DNA of 7,825 nt. Origin: Peptococcaceae bacterium. GTDB taxonomy: Bacteria > Bacillota > Desulfitobacteriia > Desulfitobacteriales > Syntrophobotulaceae. Positions 5,721 through 7,825 of this stretch are shown here, piece after piece. The stretch is taken from positions 1 to 7,825 of the forward strand of contig JAAYII010000113.1 of assembly GCA_012523535.1 (NCBI GenBank). The letters run 5' to 3'. Both the position numbers and the translations under genes were made by a program. The notes under the pieces were generated by a model. That model was given only the letters and a program-made list of their open reading frames with translations, searched no databases and had not been told where the DNA came from. The stretch's first letter is position 1. Every line of letters begins with the position of its first letter.

Positions 5721-6479
5721 ATGTTGGCTAAAAGAATTATCCCCTGTCTCGATGTCCATGAAGGACGGGTCGTAAAAGGTACCAATTTTGTGCAGCTCCG
5801 TGATGCCGGGGACCCGGTGGAATTGGCTTCTTTATATGACCGGGAAGGGGCGGACGAACTTGTTTTCTTGGATATTTCGGCTTCGGCTGAAGGCCGGGCC
5901 ACTATGGTGGAAGTGGTGAAAAGGACGGCGGAGCATGTGTTTATCCCTTTTACCGTGGGCGGCGGACTGCGGACCATCGAAGATATTCGCCAAATATTGA
6001 TGGCTGGCGCGGATAAAGTCTCCCTGAATACGGCTGCGGTACAAAACCCCAAGCTGATTGAGGAAGGAGCTTTGGCCTTCGGCAGCCAGTGTATAGTGGT
6101 GGCCATTGATGCCCGCCAGGTTGGGGAGCAGCGCTGGGAAGTTTATACGCACGGCGGGAGGACGCCAACGGGGCTGGACGTTGTGGAATGGGCCAAACGA
6201 GTTGAGGCTTTGGGAGCGGGGGAAATCCTGCTCACTTCCATGGACCGGGACGGTACCAAAGACGGTTACGACAATCTTTTGAACAGGACAGTCAGCAGGG
6301 CGGTATCTATCCCGCTCATAGCCAGCGGCGGGGCCGGCAACCTCCAGCATTTGGCGGATGCCTTGACCGAAGGGGAAGCGGATGCCGTATTGGCGGCTTC
6401 CATTTTCCATTACCGGGAATACAGCATTAAAGAAGCCAAAGAATTTTTGGAGAAACGGGGAATACCGGTCCGCAAATAA
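5721..6479 (+). CDS. hisF: Imidazole glycerol phosphate synthase, cyclase subunit
   Basis: HisF is the (beta/alpha)8-barrel synthase that uses ammonia from HisH to convert PRFAR to imidazoleglycerol phosphate and AICAR; AICAR returns to purine synthesis. The 252-residue product starts MLAKRIIPCLDV, the standard family N-terminus. Catalytic acids D11 (CLDVHEGRVVKG) and D130 (VAIDAR) are present, as are the phosphate-binding segments TVGGGLRT (78-85) and ASGGAGNLQH (201-210), with TSMDRDGTKDGYD (172-184). All are intact. The start is probably ATG 5721; TTG 5718 immediately before it has better spacing to GGGAGG and would add one methionine. The final codons (GIPVRK) have a near-identical DNA copy just downstream of the stop. 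Confidence 0.96.
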   Translation: MLAKRIIPCLDVHEGRVVKGTNFVQLRDAGDPVELASLYDREGADELVFLDISASAEGRATMVEVVKRTAEHVFIPFTVGGGLRTIEDIRQILMAGADKVSLNTAAVQNPKLIEEGALAFGSQCIVVAIDARQVGEQRWEVYTHGGRTPTGLDVVEWAKRVEALGAGEILLTSMDRDGTKDGYDNLLNRTVSRAVSIPLIASGGAGNLQHLADALTEGEADAVLAASIFHYREYSIKEAKEFLEKRGIPVRK

Positions 6480-6503
6480 AGTGGAAATACCGGTTCGCAA
6501 ATA
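6459..6503 (+). repeat. Tandem duplication of the hisF 3' end
   Basis: The last bases of hisF (6459-6478, encoding GIPVRK and part of the stop) recur at 6483-6503 with one extra A and one C-to-T change. The change is synonymous for valine if the copy is read in its own frame, which would give VEIPVRKY then TAA (6481-6507). The copy is outside hisF, after the stop. This looks like a small recent duplication by slippage. Confidence 0.82.
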
Positions 6504-6563
6504 TTAATAGATAAATAGTAAGGAAACAAAAAAATTATGGACATATAAATATCTGAAATATTG

Positions 6564-6570
6564 AAAGGTG
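6564..6570 (+). promoter_or_regulatory. Ribosome binding site of hisIE (decides ATG start)
   Basis: AAAGGTG lies 6 nt before ATG 6577. The in-frame GTG at 6568 is part of this site and so is not a usable start. Confidence 0.65.
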
Positions 6571-6576
6571 ACTAAG

Positions 6577-7326
6577 ATGAGTAATAAAATAGATGAGACG
6601 GCACTGGAGCAAGTTTTGAAGGATATCCGCTGGAACCGGGACGGCCTTGTGCCTGCCGTGGTTCAAGATGTAGAAAGCGGCCAAGTATTGATGCTGGCTT
6701 ATATGAATGCCGAAGCTCTGAAAAGGACTGTTAAGGAAGGCAGAGCTTGTTACTACAGCCGCTCCCGCCAAAGCCTTTGGCTGAAAGGGGAAACATCGGG
6801 CCACTTCCAGGAGGTTGTAGATCTTCGCTTCGATTGTGACCGGGATGCTGTCCTCCTTTTAGTGAAACAAACCGGAGTGGCTTGTCATGAAAACTATTTT
6901 TCCTGTTTTCATAATAAAATCGCCGTCAAGGAAGGGGAAGAGAGCGGCGAACCGCAAGAACAAGAAAATGATGGGCTTTGGACCACGGTCGGTGAGCGCG
7001 GAGTTAGGCCCGATGCTTCTTTGGGCAGGATAATGGAAACTCTTGCCGAAACTATTAGGCAGAGAAATCTGGAAAGGCCTGAGGGGTCCTATACCACTTA
7101 TTTGTTCACCAAAGGGTTGGACAAGATCCTGAAAAAAGTGGGCGAAGAGTGTGCGGAGGTTATCATTGCCGCCAAAAACAATGCACCGGACGAGATCCGC
7201 TATGAGACCGCAGACCTTCTTTATCATCTTTTGGTTTTGCTCGAGGATCGTAAAATAGGACTTGAGGAAATAGCCGCCGAACTTGGCTCCAGAAGGGGAA
7301 AGAAAAGCGTTATCAAAGACAGATAA
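6577..7326 (+). CDS. hisI: Bifunctional phosphoribosyl-AMP cyclohydrolase / phosphoribosyl-ATP pyrophosphatase
   Basis: The fused HisIE enzyme performs steps 2 and 3. The C-terminal HisE domain cleaves PR-ATP to PR-AMP and pyrophosphate, and the N-terminal HisI domain opens the adenine ring. HisI (about residues 15-115) carries LMLAYMN, SRSRQSLWLKGETSGH and the metal site DCDRD (86-90), with C87, C103 and C110 as expected zinc ligands. The usual CHTG is CHEN here, a mild divergence. HisE (about 149-245) carries GEECAEVIIAAKN (E190, E191, E194) and YETADLLYH (E210, D213), the all-alpha NTP pyrophosphatase metal site. At 249 residues it is longer than common HisIE proteins (about 200-215) because of an N-terminal extension and an acidic linker (about 118-148, rich in E, G and Q). 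Start ATG 6577. It is the last recognisable his gene of the operon. Confidence 0.95.
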   Translation: MSNKIDETALEQVLKDIRWNRDGLVPAVVQDVESGQVLMLAYMNAEALKRTVKEGRACYYSRSRQSLWLKGETSGHFQEVVDLRFDCDRDAVLLLVKQTGVACHENYFSCFHNKIAVKEGEESGEPQEQENDGLWTTVGERGVRPDASLGRIMETLAETIRQRNLERPEGSYTTYLFTKGLDKILKKVGEECAEVIIAAKNNAPDEIRYETADLLYHLLVLLEDRKIGLEEIAAELGSRRGKKSVIKDR

Positions 7327-7346
7327 ACGGTTTCCGATGATATATA

Positions 7347-7370
7347 TGAGATAATGGTTGAGATAATTGG
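7347..7370 (+). repeat. 12-bp tandem repeat after hisIE
   Basis: TGAGATAAT followed by GG occurs twice (7347-7358 and 7359-7370), with a one-base T indel before the GG. It is short, AT-rich and of no known role. Confidence 0.55.
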
Positions 7371-7455
7371 ATATAAGATTATTTGCAAGTTATTTAGTGA
7401 GCTTTTGAATTTTGCGAGTTGATCAAAGATTTAAGTTGCTCCGATATTTACAATA

Positions 7456-7477
7456 TTAACTTATAATTAACTTATGA
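7456..7477 (+). repeat. 11-bp tandem repeat containing TATAAT
   Basis: TTAACTTATAA (7456-7466) and TTAACTTATGA (7467-7477) differ at one base. The junction forms a perfect TATAAT at 7462-7467, but no -35 element stands at 16-18 bp upstream, so a promoter is not called. Confidence 0.65.
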
Positions 7478-7498
7478 TAATTTAAAAATAAATTACTT

Positions 7499-7515
7499 GG
7501 GTTTAGCCCTTTTTT
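7499..7515 (+). terminator. Weak intrinsic terminator candidate after the his operon
   Basis: GGGT (7499-7502) can pair with GCCC (7506-7509) through a UUA loop, with one G-U pair, followed by six T residues (7510-7515). The stem is only 4 bp, so efficiency would be low. The position, 170 bp after the hisIE stop and before the next gene, suits an operon end. It might instead belong to the larger bulged hairpin formed by 7500-7507 and 7530-7538. Confidence 0.35.
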
Positions 7516-7576
7516 ATTGAAGCAGCCTTGCTTAAACCGATATTTATAAAGAAATTCATTGTATGGAGAGAAAAGG

Positions 7577-7825
7577 ATGGAAAAAAATATTTCCAAGACT
7601 ATTACCCTGCCGCGCTTGAATAAGCTTAACCCTTCTTTGGAAAGTACGGCCTTAAAAATTATGGAGGAATCCGGGGAACTGGCTCAGGCCATTGGAAAAT
7701 TCAGAGGCCTTAACGGGGAGCAACATAAAATAAAGGAATCCGAGGCAATGCAGATGGTGGCCAGGGAATTGATTGATGTGGCCCAGACCGCGGTTACCAT
7801 GATGTTTGTGCTGGAAGAACAATAC
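7577..7825 (+). CDS. MazG-like nucleotide pyrophosphohydrolase, N-terminal part (3' end cut by window)
   Basis: The open frame begins at ATG 7577 and runs to the window edge, giving 83 residues with no stop. It contains the all-alpha NTP pyrophosphatase metal motifs: E30-E31-x-x-E34 in KIMEESGELAQAIGKF and E64-x-x-D67 in RELIDVAQTAV. This places it in the MazG/MazG-like superfamily, which hydrolyses nucleoside triphosphates to monophosphate and pyrophosphate. The spacing and the small single set of motifs suggest a short stand-alone MazG-like protein of about 100-120 residues, though the C-terminus is unseen. GGAGAG (7565-7570) lies 6 nt before the start. It is separated from hisIE by 250 bp, so it is probably a distinct transcription unit. 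Its exact substrate, and whether it relates to histidine synthesis (HisE belongs to the same superfamily), cannot be told. Confidence 0.82.
   Translation, partial: MEKNISKTITLPRLNKLNPSLESTALKIMEESGELAQAIGKFRGLNGEQHKIKESEAMQMVARELIDVAQTAVTMMFVLEEQY

Larger units (their letters stand above)
7327..7576 (+). other. AT-rich intergenic region after the his operon
   Basis: These 250 bp hold no convincing open reading frame on either strand. They contain two short tandem repeats (7347-7370, 7456-7477), a weak terminator-like hairpin (7499-7515), a bulged inverted repeat (7500-7507 with 7530-7538) and a TATAAT at 7462-7467. It probably separates the his transcript from the next gene, but no clear promoter could be fixed. 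Confidence 0.6.

Noticed and set aside
5318..5759. Minus-strand open frames with Leu/Tyr/Ile-rich ends that look like membrane segments, opposite hisA-hisF
   Set aside because: The hydrophobic stretches are just the reverse complement of the 19-bp A-rich repeat, and the rest lies opposite well-conserved hisA and hisF coding sequence.
5832..6500. Minus-strand open frame of 222 codons opposite hisF
   Set aside because: It lies almost fully antisense to an intact, conserved hisF and shows no recognisable motif; it is a codon-bias shadow.
7447..7478. Promoter with TTTACA (7447-7452) and TATGAT (7473-7478) or TATAAT (7462-7467) for the MazG-like gene
   Set aside because: Spacings are 20 and 9 bp, outside the usual range for sigma-A promoters, and the region is so AT-rich that such matches are expected by chance.
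7517..7544. Promoter with TTGAAG (7517-7522) and GATATT (7539-7544) for the MazG-like gene
   Set aside because: The 16-bp spacing is acceptable, but each box matches only four of six consensus bases, too weak to call.

Overview
The window is a nearly continuous histidine biosynthesis operon, all on the + strand. It probably comes from a Clostridia-type Firmicute, with a Peptococcaceae/Desulfitobacteriaceae-like lineage as my best guess. This is inferred from the short-form HisG plus HisZ pair, the fused HisIE, the strong AAGGAG/GGGAGG-type ribosome binding sites, the GTG/TTG starts and the mid-range GC content. No taxonomic marker is present, so the assignment is tentative.

Layout, left to right: the 3' end of hisZ (1-389, cut by the window edge); a phosphofructokinase gene (402-1484); hisG short form (1505-2182); hisD (2196-3488); a 119-bp repeat-bearing spacer; hisB (3608-4192); a 107-bp spacer; hisH (4300-4911), overlapping hisA (4908-5639) by 4 nt; an 81-bp spacer with a triple 19-bp repeat; hisF (5721-6479); a 97-bp spacer containing a duplicated hisF 3' end; hisIE (6577-7326); a 250-bp AT-rich intergenic region with a weak terminator-like hairpin; and the 5' part of a MazG-like nucleotide pyrophosphohydrolase gene (7577 to the window end).

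How the genes work together: HisG and HisZ form the ATP phosphoribosyltransferase (step 1). The HisE and HisI domains of HisIE do steps 2 and 3, and HisA does step 4. HisH and HisF form the glutamine-dependent IGP synthase (step 5). HisB (monofunctional) dehydrates IGP (step 6), and HisD oxidises histidinol to histidine (last two steps). The aminotransferase (hisC) and the histidinol-phosphate phosphatase are not in this window and must be supplied from elsewhere, or from upstream of hisZ.

The most notable feature is the phosphofructokinase gene embedded between hisZ and hisG with only 12- and 20-nt gaps. Its active site combines an ATP-type glycine with a PPi-type lysine. Because histidine synthesis releases pyrophosphate at its first two steps, a PPi-linked role is an attractive but unproven idea. 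The second notable feature is a set of A- and purine-rich short tandem repeats in the long spacers of the operon, absent from its tight junctions. I saw no CRISPR array, tRNA, rRNA, insertion sequence or obvious novel defence system.
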